Position numbers and translations under genes: made by a program | Shown here: positions 7,088-15,659 of the stretch, one piece after another | Position numbering within the stretch: position 1 is the stretch's first letter | Layout of the letters: each line of letters begins with the position of its first letter | The notes under the pieces: generated by a model | Seen by the model: the letters and a program-made list of their open reading frames with translations, nothing else | What the model was told of the DNA's origin: nothing | The model's database searches: none | Origin: Oscillospiraceae bacterium | GTDB lineage: Bacteria; Bacillota; Clostridia; Oscillospirales; Ruminococcaceae | Length of the DNA stretch: 47,932 bases | NCBI GenBank assembly: GCA_900768705.1 | Contig: CAAGEB010000143.1 | Coordinates: 1 to 47,932, forward strand | Reading direction: 5' to 3'

Positions 7088-8563
7088 TTAATCCTCAGGC
7101 ATACTTACTACGCTGATAGCTTCTGTGATGGTTTTTTCCAGAGCTTCTCTGCCGTACTTGTCAACCTCTGCCTTGTTCTTTTCACCGTGAGTAAGACAGC
7201 CGGCACCTCCGATACATCCTCCGATACACGCCATACCTTCAATGAAGTTTGCGTCGAGAACGCCCTTGCTCTTTTTGAGCAATGCCATTCTGCAGGCTTC
7301 GATTCCATCGCAGGAAACAGCCTTAACCTGGAAGTCTGTGTAACCCTGTTCCTTGAGACCCTCCTGAACAGCGTCAGCCAGACCGCCGCAGCGTGCGAAA
7401 ATTCTTCCGTAGTAGCTTGCATTGTCCAGAATATCCTCTCCGAGAGTACGGATATCAATATCCTTACTGTCAAACAGTGCCTGCAATTCCTCAAAAGTAA
7501 TTACGCTGTCTATGTAGGGACGGACGCTTTCCAGCTGGAACTCCATTTTCTTTGCGGTGCAGGGACCCATAAATACGATTTTGCAGGTTGGATCGGTGGA
7601 TTTGATGTATCTGGCAACGGTAGCCATAGGGGAGAGGTTATGTGAAACATGGGGGGAGATTTCCGGGAAGTTTTTGTGGATAAAGTCCACAAATGCAGGA
7701 CAGCAGCTGGATGTAAGGTAATCTCCGTTTTCCGCCAGCTCTTTGCTTTCCGCAAATGCAACCATATCTGCGCCGAGAGCAGCTTCAATTACAGTGTAGA
7801 AGCCAAGCTCCTTGATTCCCTTTACAACCTGACCCAGCTTTGCATAGGAGAACTGGCTTCCGATAGCGGGTGCAACAAGAGCATATACCTTATATTTGCT
7901 GTTGTTCTCGCTCTTCTGAACCATATCAATAACATTGATAATAAAGGACTTGTCGGTAATAGCTCCGAAAGGACACTGATAAACACAGGCACCGCAGGAA
8001 ATGCACTTGTCATTGTCGATTTTTGCAGCCTTATCCTCATTCATTGAAATAGCGTTTACCTTGCAGGCACTCATACAAGGACGCTTGAAGTTCATAATTG
8101 CGGAATAGGGGCAATTCTTTGCGCAAAGACCACATTCAACGCACTTAGTTTTATCAATGTGTGCTTTCTGATTGCTGTCGAAGGAAATAGCTCCTTTTCT
8201 GCAGGCGTCCTCACAGCGGTGAGCAAGACAGCCGCGGCAGGCATTGGTTACTTCATATCCGCCCATAGGACACTCATCGCAGGCGGTTTCGATAACTTCA
8301 ATCACATTGGGGTTATTTTTATCTCCGCCCATAGCAATCTTGACACGTTCTCCGAGAATTGCCCGTTCCTTATATACGCAGCAGCGCATAGTGGGTTCTT
8401 TTCCGGGAACGATAATTTTCGGAATATCCATTACATTATCCAGAAGTGTTCCGTTCCATGCCTGACGGGCAACCTCACGGAGTACCTTATACTTCAGATA
8501 CTGTACCTTGGTATCAAATTTGTACAGCTTCTTGGGCTGCACATTGTTCTGCACATTTTCCAT
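7088..8563 (-). CDS. [FeFe] hydrogenase, group B-like catalytic protein
   Basis: This 491-residue protein probably reduces protons with ferredoxin electrons. Cysteine motifs for two to three [4Fe-4S] clusters lie at about residues 95-196 (CRGCLAHRCEDAC, CVECGLCAKNC, CISCGACVYQC). H-cluster loops follow: L1 SSCCP (C287, C288), L2 MGPCTAKK (C335) and L3 MACIGGC (C446, C450). The L1 and L3 variants, the length and the missing 2Fe-2S/NuoG front domain fit group B (TIGR04105-like) rather than the bifurcating group A3. ATG follows AAAGGAG. It is last in the operon, 14 bp after the SpoIIE-type phosphatase. HydEFG maturases are not in the window. The hydA2 gene beside hydS in Ruminococcus albus is, as I recall, the closest described arrangement. 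Confidence 0.88.
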   Translation of the reverse strand: MENVQNNVQPKKLYKFDTKVQYLKYKVLREVARQAWNGTLLDNVMDIPKIIVPGKEPTMRCCVYKERAILGERVKIAMGGDKNNPNVIEVIETACDECPMGGYEVTNACRGCLAHRCEDACRKGAISFDSNQKAHIDKTKCVECGLCAKNCPYSAIMNFKRPCMSACKVNAISMNEDKAAKIDNDKCISCGACVYQCPFGAITDKSFIINVIDMVQKSENNSKYKVYALVAPAIGSQFSYAKLGQVVKGIKELGFYTVIEAALGADMVAFAESKELAENGDYLTSSCCPAFVDFIHKNFPEISPHVSHNLSPMATVARYIKSTDPTCKIVFMGPCTAKKMEFQLESVRPYIDSVITFEELQALFDSKDIDIRTLGEDILDNASYYGRIFARCGGLADAVQEGLKEQGYTDFQVKAVSCDGIEACRMALLKKSKGVLDANFIEGMACIGGCIGGAGCLTHGEKNKAEVDKYGREALEKTITEAISVVSMPED

Positions 8564-8577
8564 ATTTTCTCCTTTGC

Positions 8578-9750
8578 TCAGAAAAAGTTTACCTTAATTT
8601 TCTTGCCCATTTTCTTGAGGCTCTCTGACAGCTCGTTTACCAGCTGCATTTTAATGTTGAAATTAATCGGCAGGTTAGGATTCTGATGGGCAGGGTTAAC
8701 TGCTCTGCCGACATAGAAATTGATGTCCGTTGCTTCTTCAAAAAGCATACGGGAAATAAGTGCCGCACCATCCTGCTTGTAGTTCCATTGCTTATAGCTT
8801 TCGTTATTTGCAAGATAGTCCTTGGCATATTCGTTTACCCGGTTTATTGTGATTACTCCCTCTGTTACAAGGTCAATGCCTTCAATTGAAGCAGTGGGAG
8901 GGATTTCCGGGTCAAAATAGTTGATATTGGGGATTATCGGCTTATCCAGGTATTTGGCAACGATGGTTGATGTGGTACCGCCGCATACGATATGTTTTCC
9001 TCCCTTTGACAGGAAAAGGGAAACCATTTTATCACAGTCGTTTCTGTCTGACGGAGGACCTATCATAAGGTTGATCTGCTGTCTTGCACGGATACGCACC
9101 GTAAGAGCCGTTGTATCATCTCCGGGTTCTCCTCCGTACAGCTTCAGGCACTGGTCGGTAAGCACGGTGGAAAGGGTTTTCGCAGTAAATCCCACATCGG
9201 TCAGCGTTTCCATAAATTCCGCTATCTGTTCCCGTTCCCAGCCGAAATTAAGAGACATTCCCACGCCCGCATGAATACAGCCGTCGCTCATTGCGATAAA
9301 GGTATCGTTCTCCTTGAGCATTACATGGGCTCTGTGAATTAACTTGCCTTCAATGTTTGCCTTTTCCATAGGAATTTCAAACAGCTTGCCGTCACGGTAC
9401 ATAATCACATCCGGATTGTCGTAGCAGATAATCTCCGCTTCTTCGTTATGTATAAGGCGGATAATCGTAAAAGTAGAGTAAGCAACATCACGAACCTTGC
9501 AGATAGGCAGGGTAGCGGCAATTGTCTTTACGCATTCTTCCAAAGCAATGCCCTGAGAAGTCATAGTCGCAATGATCTTTGATGTCAGCGTGGACAGAAT
9601 GCTCGCCTTAACTCCGCTTCCCAATCCGTCTGCCAGCACGAGAACAGTGGAATCATCGCCCATTTCGATAATTTCGATATGGTCGCCGCAAAGCTGCTCC
9701 CCATGCTTAATAAGGCTTTTCCAGCCGATATCGGCACAAAGATTATTCAT
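8578..9750 (-). CDS. SpoIIE-type PP2C serine phosphatase in hydrogenase operon
   Basis: The first ~230 residues form a PPM/SpoIIE phosphatase with metal-binding signatures LADGLGSG, MSDGC and GDDTTAL. The remaining ~160 residues (PPSDRNDCDKMVSLFLSKGG onward) form a C-terminal domain I cannot assign, ending in a basic tail. It presumably dephosphorylates a Ser/Thr-phosphorylated partner, and lying between HydS and HydA suggests a link to hydrogen or redox sensing. ATG 9750 is used; TTG 9756 two codons upstream is closer to AAAGGAG and is an alternative. It overlaps the HydS gene end by eight bases. No anti-sigma kinase is nearby. Confidence 0.85.
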   Translation of the reverse strand: MNNLCADIGWKSLIKHGEQLCGDHIEIIEMGDDSTVLVLADGLGSGVKASILSTLTSKIIATMTSQGIALEECVKTIAATLPICKVRDVAYSTFTIIRLIHNEEAEIICYDNPDVIMYRDGKLFEIPMEKANIEGKLIHRAHVMLKENDTFIAMSDGCIHAGVGMSLNFGWEREQIAEFMETLTDVGFTAKTLSTVLTDQCLKLYGGEPGDDTTALTVRIRARQQINLMIGPPSDRNDCDKMVSLFLSKGGKHIVCGGTTSTIVAKYLDKPIIPNINYFDPEIPPTASIEGIDLVTEGVITINRVNEYAKDYLANNESYKQWNYKQDGAALISRMLFEEATDINFYVGRAVNPAHQNPNLPINFNIKMQLVNELSESLKKMGKKIKVNFF

Positions 9751-11419
9751 CTGCAATTGACTCCTTTAATTTCAAAAGTGCAACCTTTGTCTCTGCGGCA
9801 GTCTCACCCAGCAGCGAAGCAATCTCCTGAACAATACGCATCTGGTTTTCGACAACCTTATCCGCAATATCTGCGGTGGTTTTGTCAATGGCTTCCTTGT
9901 GTGCCTTTGCCTTCTCTTCATCGGTAATATCACGCATAATGCAGATAATAACACGGTATTCCTTGTCATAGATAACAGTCTGTTCCACATATTTGTCGTA
10001 TTCGGTGAGATATCTTCTTTCATCGTGAACAGACTTGTTGTTCTGCATAGCGTCGATAAATACACCCGGGTCAAGTATGCGTATAACCTGCTCGCCCATA
10101 ACATCTGAGGCTCTCTTGATATTCATAAGGGTGAGAGCAGCTTTATTGATCTGCTGAATTTCAAGATTTTCATTAAGGGCAATAATAGCATTGGGGGTAT
10201 TGTTGATGATGTTGTCGGAGAAGCTTTCCGCTTTATCCTTGAGGTAAGGCAGACACATTGAAATATCCGCTTTACCACGATAAATTGCAATTGCTTTTTC
10301 ACGGCAGGTATTATATCCGCAGGAACCGCAATTCAATTCCTGTTCCGGACGAACCTTGCCCATACGCCTCAGAATAGCGGTTATTTCCTCGTCCGTAGGC
10401 ATAGCAGCCTTTGTATCGATGGCATTCATCTGCTTGTGGATTTCTTCTTTTCCGGGCTGAGCAACAGGGAAGTCCTCAATTCCGGCATATTTCTTTATAG
10501 AAACTGCCTGCTGAACAGGAGTACGCTTATATTTTTCCATAACGGGACCGCCGGCGCAGCTTCCCGCACAAGCGGACATTTCCAGGAAGCAGTGGTGAAG
10601 ATTTCCTTCAAGCACCTCTTCAAGGGCGGCTTTACAGTTTTCAACTCCGTCAAAAGCTATGTAGGTATAATCAGGATTTCTTTCAACAAGCGATCTGATA
10701 ATACCTCCGGTGGTAGGGAAGAGTCTGGCACGGCTCTGATTATTGGAATCCATTTCCTTCTCGGGAGCAATTCCTGCTTCATTGAACCAGTTGGTCAGCT
10801 CTTCAAAAGTGAGTACCTCGTCGGTGTAACCCTGATAGTGTGCTGCTTCTTCCTTCTTGGATACACAGGGACCGATAAACACCGTTTTGCAGCCGGGGTA
10901 GCGTTGTTTCAGATTTTGGCAGTGAGCCTGCATCGGAGACAATACATCGGCAAGGTATTCCAGAGCTTCCGGATAATACTTCTGGATGAGAAGATTTATA
11001 GAGTTGCAGCAGGAGGTAATAAGAATATCACGCTTATCCTCACGAATAAGCCGCTCATACTCTGTTTTTACAATCGTAGCTCCCACTGCGGTTTCTTCCG
11101 CTCCCGCAAATCCGAGCTTCTTCAATGCACGGGCAAAGGATTCAATGCCGACCCCGTCGTAATTTGCAATGAAGGAAGGTGCAACAGAGGCATATACCTT
11201 CTCTCCGGAACTAATGAAATACTTAACTCTTTCCGTACTGTCGGTAATTTCCTTTGCATTCTGAGGGCAGACCACAAAGCATTGTCCGCAGAGAATACAT
11301 TCATCCGGAACAATATTAGCCTGATTTCCGGAGAATCTTATGGATTTTACCGGGCAGTGTCTGATACATTTATAGCAATTTTTGCAGTTGGATTTTTTCA
11401 GCTTCAAAAATTCCTGCAT
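9743..11419 (-). CDS. hydS: HydS-type sensory [FeFe] hydrogenase with PAS domain (group C)
   Basis: A 558-residue modular protein. N-terminal 2x[4Fe-4S] ferredoxin domain (CKNCYKCIRHC, CILCGQCFVVC; residues 12-52). An H-cluster domain with divergent loops: L1 TSCCNS (C137, C138), L2 IGPCVSKK (C185), L3 SACAGSC (C284, C288). An RnfB-like cluster (CGSCGYNTC plus a cysteine 17 residues later, 364-389). A PAS domain (about 400-500). A short helical C-terminus. The L1 proline is replaced and no output domain is present, as in group C HydS proteins thought to sense H2 rather than turn it over. ATG 11419 sits eight bases after AAGGAG; the longer TTG start two codons upstream is less likely. It overlaps the phosphatase gene. 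Confidence 0.87.
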   Translation of the reverse strand: MQEFLKLKKSNCKNCYKCIRHCPVKSIRFSGNQANIVPDECILCGQCFVVCPQNAKEITDSTERVKYFISSGEKVYASVAPSFIANYDGVGIESFARALKKLGFAGAEETAVGATIVKTEYERLIREDKRDILITSCCNSINLLIQKYYPEALEYLADVLSPMQAHCQNLKQRYPGCKTVFIGPCVSKKEEAAHYQGYTDEVLTFEELTNWFNEAGIAPEKEMDSNNQSRARLFPTTGGIIRSLVERNPDYTYIAFDGVENCKAALEEVLEGNLHHCFLEMSACAGSCAGGPVMEKYKRTPVQQAVSIKKYAGIEDFPVAQPGKEEIHKQMNAIDTKAAMPTDEEITAILRRMGKVRPEQELNCGSCGYNTCREKAIAIYRGKADISMCLPYLKDKAESFSDNIINNTPNAIIALNENLEIQQINKAALTLMNIKRASDVMGEQVIRILDPGVFIDAMQNNKSVHDERRYLTEYDKYVEQTVIYDKEYRVIICIMRDITDEEKAKAHKEAIDKTTADIADKVVENQMRIVQEIASLLGETAAETKVALLKLKESIADE

Positions 11420-11472
11420 AGCCAACTCTCCTTAATTGTAATAAAACAGCAGCAGACTGCCGCAATAACCGA

Positions 11473-11503
11473 TAAAAAACAACGGCAGCGTTTCCGGCTA
11501 CCG
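11473..11503 (-). terminator. Terminator-like hairpin between the ferredoxin gene and hydS
   Basis: On the minus strand CGGTAGC (11503-11497) pairs with GCTGCCG (11489-11483) with one G-U pair, followed by TTGTTTTTT. It would end or attenuate transcription coming from the ferredoxin gene before hydS. Confidence 0.65.
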
Positions 11504-11528
11504 AAAAAAGCCCATAATCCCCATTAAT

Positions 11529-11550
11529 CCCGCCGAAATAATTCGGCGGG
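11529..11550. other. Perfect 9-bp hairpin after the ferredoxin gene
   Basis: CCCGCCGAA (11529-11537), loop ATAA, TTCGGCGGG (11542-11550). It is 13 bp downstream of the minus-strand ferredoxin stop and has no direct U-tract, so it may protect the 3' end or act with the terminator at 11473-11503. Confidence 0.6.
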
Positions 11551-11563
11551 AGGGGAGTATATT

Positions 11564-11803
11564 TTAAGCCTTTGCAAGAATTTCCTTCTTGAAGAAATCC
11601 TCAACCGTATCGGGAGAAACAGAGAAGCTCATATCATCAACGGTCACGCAAACGCCGTTCTGACAGTTATTCATGCAGAAAGTACCGCCAAGCTCAACCT
11701 TATCCTTAAGGTTGTTTTCCGCAATGAGATACTGCAGACTTTCAACAACTCGTCTGGAACCTTTAAGATGGCAGGAACTACCTATGCACACAGTAACTTT
11801 CAT
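11564..11803 (-). CDS. Thioredoxin-like [2Fe-2S] ferredoxin (NuoE C-terminal type)
   Basis: A 79-residue protein with CIGSSCHLKGS at the N-terminus and CMNNCQNG near residues 43-50, the four-cysteine pattern of the thioredoxin-fold 2Fe-2S domain found in NuoE, HydC-like subunits and (2Fe-2S) ferredoxins. It is likely an electron carrier or accessory subunit for the hydrogenase-type proteins downstream. ATG follows GGAGGTATAAAT. It is 17 bp after the phosphotransferase gene, so they are cotranscribed. Two hairpins, one a good terminator, separate it from hydS 145 bp downstream, so the stoichiometry of the cluster may be graded. Confidence 0.85.
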   Translation of the reverse strand: MKVTVCIGSSCHLKGSRRVVESLQYLIAENNLKDKVELGGTFCMNNCQNGVCVTVDDMSFSVSPDTVEDFFKKEILAKA

Positions 11804-11820
11804 ATTTATACCTCCTGATA

Positions 11821-12567
11821 TTATTCGTATTCAACAACATTAACCCAGCCAAGCAGGAATTCACGCTCTTCCTTCTTGCCCTTTACGGACTGTGAAGCGG
11901 CAACAATAGGCAGCCACTTCTGAATATACTGCTTTGCGGTGTCGCTCTTCTTGCAGAAGAGATCCAGATACTTTTCAGCCATATCAATCTCTCCGTTGAG
12001 CCAGAAGAGAAGATATGTTCTTGCAACATCTGCCGAAGCGTTGCCCTGTGTAACATGGCTCCAGTCAAGAATATAAGGAGTGCCGTCATCCTTTACAATG
12101 ATGTTGGAGGGGTTGAAATCTCCGTGACAAACCTTGTTGTGCTTAGGCATACTCTCAAGTCTGGTATGAAGCTCATAACGGGTTGTGGCATCCAGATCAG
12201 CCTCGCCGATTTTGCGGTTCATCTTGTCTTTAAGCTTATTGAGCAAAGGGCATTTTGCATTATGAACCTGCATCTGAAGATCTACGAACATATTGAGATA
12301 TTCGTCCTTCTTCTCGGGATTTTCCTTCATAAGATCAGCAAGAGTCTTGCCTGCGATGAATTCGGAAACAATTGCCCACTTGCCATCAATGGTCTTAACC
12401 TCAATAATTTTTGGAACATTGATACCGATATTTTCAACACGGGCCTGATTAAGCGCTTCATTAAGTACTTCCGGCTTTGAGTAATCGGAATCGAAAACCT
12501 TAACGGCAGTATCGCCTTCACGATAAACCGTTTTGCCTGTTCTGACGGCAATAATTCTATCAGACAT
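11821..12567 (-). CDS. APH/choline-kinase family phosphotransferase
   Basis: The 248-residue protein has the APH-fold catalytic loop CHGDFNPSNIIV (HGDxxxxN) and the metal-binding aspartate in YILDWSH, with a lysine in DTAVKVFD and SEFIAGKTLADL in the hinge. These kinases phosphorylate small molecules such as aminoglycosides, choline, homoserine or sugars, and some act on proteins; the substrate cannot be read here. RBS AGGAGG lies nine bases before the ATG. It is the first gene of the hydrogen cluster in the direction of transcription, a notable place for a kinase given the phosphatase three genes later. An antibiotic-resistance role is not supported. Confidence 0.8.
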   Translation of the reverse strand: MSDRIIAVRTGKTVYREGDTAVKVFDSDYSKPEVLNEALNQARVENIGINVPKIIEVKTIDGKWAIVSEFIAGKTLADLMKENPEKKDEYLNMFVDLQMQVHNAKCPLLNKLKDKMNRKIGEADLDATTRYELHTRLESMPKHNKVCHGDFNPSNIIVKDDGTPYILDWSHVTQGNASADVARTYLLFWLNGEIDMAEKYLDLFCKKSDTAKQYIQKWLPIVAASQSVKGKKEEREFLLGWVNVVEYE

Positions 12568-12633
12568 AGCCTTTTCCTCCTAAATTTTATATGATTCGCC
12601 AAGGGAAAAAAGAATCTAACATATCAGCCTTCA

Positions 12634-12662
12634 GTGCTTTTCGCCGCATCAGGGAAAAGCAC
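12634..12662. other. Hairpin between adhE and the phosphotransferase gene
   Basis: GTGCTTTTC (12634-12642) and GAAAAGCAC (12654-12662) form a perfect 9-bp stem about 47 bp downstream of the adhE stop on the minus strand. No strong U-tract follows directly. It may be a weak terminator or a 3'-end stabiliser. Confidence 0.5.
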
Positions 12663-12708
12663 CTGAAAAGCTGTCAGTTATGATATCGTGAAACAAGAAA
12701 TCCTATTC

Positions 12709-15354
12709 TTATTTCTTCAGCAAGCTGGTGCTCTTGCCGTAATATGCGTTGGTGTACATTTCTTTGATCTCACTGATAAGCGGATATCTGGGGTTAGCAC
12801 CTGTGCACTGGTCATCGAATGCCTTTTCGCACATATCGTCCAGTGTATCGAAGAAGTACTTTTCATCAACACCGTAATCCTTGATGCTGTTCTTGATGCC
12901 GATATACTTCTTAAGCTCGTCAATCTTTGCAATCAAAGCCTCAACCTTCTCTTCATCGGTCTTGCCCTTGCAGCCGAGTTCTTCTGCAACCTGAGCATAC
13001 TTCTGGAGAGTCTTAGGATACTGATACTGAGAGAAGGTACCCATCTTGGGAGGCTTTTCGGAGGAATTGAAGCGGATTACCTCGTCGATAAGAAGAGCGT
13101 TTGCAACGCCGTGAGGAATGTGGTGGAAAGCACCGAGCTTGTGAGCCATGGAGTGGCATACGCCGAGGAATGCATTTGCAAATGCCATACCTGCCATAGT
13201 AGCTGCATTTGCCATCTTCTCACGAGCCTCGTCATCGGTGTGACCGGGATCCTCTCTGGAGGGAGCGGAATCGTAAGCTCTGGGCAGATACTCGAAAATA
13301 ACCTTGAGAGACTGCTTTGCCAGACCGTCTGTGAAGTCGGTTGCCATAACGGAAACCAGTGCTTCCAGATCATGTGTAACAGCGTCGATACCGGAAGCAG
13401 AGGTAAGTCCCTTAGGACCGGTCTTCATAACATCGGGATCAACGATTGCCATATTGGGCATCAGCTGATAGTCAGCCAGCGGATACTTGACATTGGTTTC
13501 CTGATCGGTAATTACCGCAAAAGGAGTTACCTCGGAGCCTGTACCTGCGGATGTAGGAACAGCAATGAAGTAAGCCTTTTCGCCCATCTTCGGGAATGTA
13601 TAAACTCTCTTGCGGATATCAATGAAACGCATTGCCATATCCTGGAAGTCAGCTTCGGGATGCTCGTACAGAACCCACATAATTTTACCTGCGTCCATTG
13701 CGGAGCCGCCGCCCATTGCAATGATAACATCAGGCTCGAACTTACGCATAGCCTCGGCACCGAGCTGAGCGGATTTCAGAGAGGGATCGGGTTCAACATC
13801 GGAGAAAATAGTGTAGGTGATACCCATTTCCTGAAGTCTGTCAGTGATAACGGATGTAAAGCCGCTCTTGAACATAAACGAGTCGGTTACAATGAACGCT
13901 CTCTTCTTACCCATAACCTCTTTAAGCTCACTGAGAGCAACGGGCAAGCAGCCCTTCTTGATATAAACCTTTTCGGGCGCACGGAACCACAGCATATTCT
14001 CTCTCCTCTCGGCAACGGTCTTGATATTGATAAGATGCTTTACGCCAACATTTTCTGATACGGAGTTTCCGCCCCAGGAGCCGCAGCCCAGTGTCAGCGA
14101 AGGAGCAAACTTGAAGTTGTAGAGGTCGCCGATACCGCCCAGAGAAGAAGGTGTATTGACGATAAGACGGCAGGTCTTCATTCTGTGTGCAAACTTGAGA
14201 AGCTTTTCTCTCTCGCCGGGGTTGATCCACAAAACAGAAGTATGACCGAGACCGCCGTTGTTTCTCAGCAGTGTATCTGCAATATCCAGCGCATTGTCAA
14301 AGTCCTCGGACTTGTACATACCGAGAATTGTGGTAAGCTTCTCGTGACCGAATGCCTCATCCGGATCTGTGCTTGTAGCCTCGCCGATGAGAACCTTAAC
14401 ATCATCGGGAACCTCAAAGCCTGCCATCTTTGCAATGGTAACAGGACGCTGACCAACGATCTTAGCGTTGAGCGCACCGTTGATAAGCATAGTATTTCTT
14501 ATCATCTGTGCTTCCTTAGGATTAAGGAAGTATGCGCCTCTCTTGATGAATTCCTTCTTTACTTCGTTGTATATCTTCTTGTCTGCGATAACAGTCTGCT
14601 CGGTAGCGCAGATCATACCGTTATCGAAGGTCTTGGAGTGCATAATGGAGTTGACTGCGTTGACAATATCCGCAGAAGGATCGATGATAGCGGAAGCGTT
14701 TCCTGCACCTACGCCCAGTGCGGGAGTACCGGAAGAATATGCAGACTTAACCATTCCGGGACCGCCGGTTGCAAGGATAAGATCAACTTCCTTCATCAGA
14801 CGGTTGGTAAGGTCGAGGGAGGGAACATCAACCCACGCAATAATACCCTCGGGCGCACCTGCCTTGACAGCTGCTTCGTAAACGATTTTTGCAGCTTCAA
14901 TGGTACATTTCTTTGCACGGGGGTGAGGGCTTATGATGATACCGTTTCTGGTTTTCAGGCAGATAAGGGTCTTGAAAATTGCGGTAGATGTGGGGTTGGT
15001 GGTGGGGATAACCGCACCTACAACGCCGACAGGCTCTGCAATCTTGGTGATTCCGTAAGCTTCATCGGTTTCAATAACGCCGCAGGTCTTAACATTCTTA
15101 TAAGCGTTATAGATATGCTCAGCCGCATAGTTGTTCTTGATAACCTTATCTTCAACTATACCCATACCGGTCTCTTCAACAGCCATCTTAGCAAGCGGAA
15201 TTCTCTGCTTGTTGGCAGCGGAAGCGGCAGCAAGGAAAATCTTATCAACCTGTTCCTGAGTGAACTCGCCGAACTTTGCCTGAGCTGCACGAACTCTTTC
15301 AAGTGCGGCGTCAAAACTTTCCGGGCTGTCAACGATTTCGTAATTCATAGTCAT
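12709..15354 (-). CDS. adhE: Bifunctional acetaldehyde-CoA/alcohol dehydrogenase
   Basis: An 881-residue fusion. The N-terminal CoA-acylating aldehyde dehydrogenase has VVGAVIPTTNPTSTA and catalytic C249 in GMICATEQ. The C-terminal iron alcohol dehydrogenase has VIAMGGGSAMDAGKIMW and the metal-binding GVCHSMAHKLGAFHHIPHG. It reduces acetyl-CoA to ethanol with two NADH and usually forms spirosomes. The length is typical. Two start codons, ATG 15354 and ATG 15348, follow AAGGAG; the second has the better spacing. A Rex-like operator lies 208-225 bp upstream, the expected redox control for this gene. It is a single gene, separated from the lysR gene upstream by 305 bp. Confidence 0.97.
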   Translation of the reverse strand: MTMNYEIVDSPESFDAALERVRAAQAKFGEFTQEQVDKIFLAAASAANKQRIPLAKMAVEETGMGIVEDKVIKNNYAAEHIYNAYKNVKTCGVIETDEAYGITKIAEPVGVVGAVIPTTNPTSTAIFKTLICLKTRNGIIISPHPRAKKCTIEAAKIVYEAAVKAGAPEGIIAWVDVPSLDLTNRLMKEVDLILATGGPGMVKSAYSSGTPALGVGAGNASAIIDPSADIVNAVNSIMHSKTFDNGMICATEQTVIADKKIYNEVKKEFIKRGAYFLNPKEAQMIRNTMLINGALNAKIVGQRPVTIAKMAGFEVPDDVKVLIGEATSTDPDEAFGHEKLTTILGMYKSEDFDNALDIADTLLRNNGGLGHTSVLWINPGEREKLLKFAHRMKTCRLIVNTPSSLGGIGDLYNFKFAPSLTLGCGSWGGNSVSENVGVKHLINIKTVAERRENMLWFRAPEKVYIKKGCLPVALSELKEVMGKKRAFIVTDSFMFKSGFTSVITDRLQEMGITYTIFSDVEPDPSLKSAQLGAEAMRKFEPDVIIAMGGGSAMDAGKIMWVLYEHPEADFQDMAMRFIDIRKRVYTFPKMGEKAYFIAVPTSAGTGSEVTPFAVITDQETNVKYPLADYQLMPNMAIVDPDVMKTGPKGLTSASGIDAVTHDLEALVSVMATDFTDGLAKQSLKVIFEYLPRAYDSAPSREDPGHTDDEAREKMANAATMAGMAFANAFLGVCHSMAHKLGAFHHIPHGVANALLIDEVIRFNSSEKPPKMGTFSQYQYPKTLQKYAQVAEELGCKGKTDEEKVEALIAKIDELKKYIGIKNSIKDYGVDEKYFFDTLDDMCEKAFDDQCTGANPRYPLISEIKEMYTNAYYGKSTSLLKK

Positions 15355-15561
15355 CTTCTCCTTATTACATCATTTTATAGTTTGTGTTCGGCACACCATA
15401 TCGTACAGGCACTCTAAAATAGCGATCATCATCGTTTTTCATCCGAGTAATCTCTGAAATGTCAAGCGTCCGTTTCCGATATAACATGCGAAAGTCAACA
15501 ATATCTGTTCGGAAAAATAATTTTTCTGCAAAACCGCATAAAAATATATACTTTTCCGCCC

Positions 15562-15579
15562 TTGTTAATATTTTAACAC
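15562..15579. promoter_or_regulatory. Rex operator-like site upstream of adhE
   Basis: TTGTTAA-TATT-TTAACAC (15562-15579) matches the Rex consensus TTGTTAA-N4-TTAACAA at 13 of 14 conserved positions. Rex is the NADH/NAD+-sensing repressor of fermentation genes, and adhE is a classic target. It overlaps the AT-rich stretch where the promoter should be. Confidence 0.82.
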
Positions 15580-15604
15580 AGTATATAGATTATGTGAAAT
15601 GTAA

Positions 15605-15645
15605 ATACCGCATATCCAGTATCACTTAATCATATACCGCATATC
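15605..15645. repeat. Two 12-bp direct repeats upstream of adhE
   Basis: ATACCGCATATC occurs at 15605-15616 and 15634-15645, 29 bp apart, just downstream of the lysR stop. The spacing, close to three helical turns, could place two protein-binding half-sites on the same DNA face. Confidence 0.5.
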
Positions 15646-15659
15646 GGGCTTTCAAATTT

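Larger units (their letters stand above)
15355..15659. other. 305-bp adhE control region
   Basis: There is no gene here. It holds the long adhE leader, AT-rich candidate -10 boxes (TATACT, TTAAAAT on the minus strand around 15572-15590), the Rex-like site and two 12-bp direct repeats near the lysR end. I could not single out one -35/-10 pair. Confidence 0.65.

Noticed and set aside
10436..11527. 363-codon plus-strand ORF opposite hydS
   Set aside because: Antisense shadow of hydS, with low-complexity, Cys/Phe-rich reading and no start signal.
11821..12567. Aminoglycoside resistance gene
   Set aside because: The APH fold is shared by many kinases of unrelated function and the operon context is hydrogen metabolism, so a resistance call is unsupported.
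12688..14058. 456-codon plus-strand ORF antisense to adhE (and 14185-15417)
   Set aside because: Shadow ORFs opposite a strongly supported adhE, caused by its codon bias; no ribosome site and no protein family.
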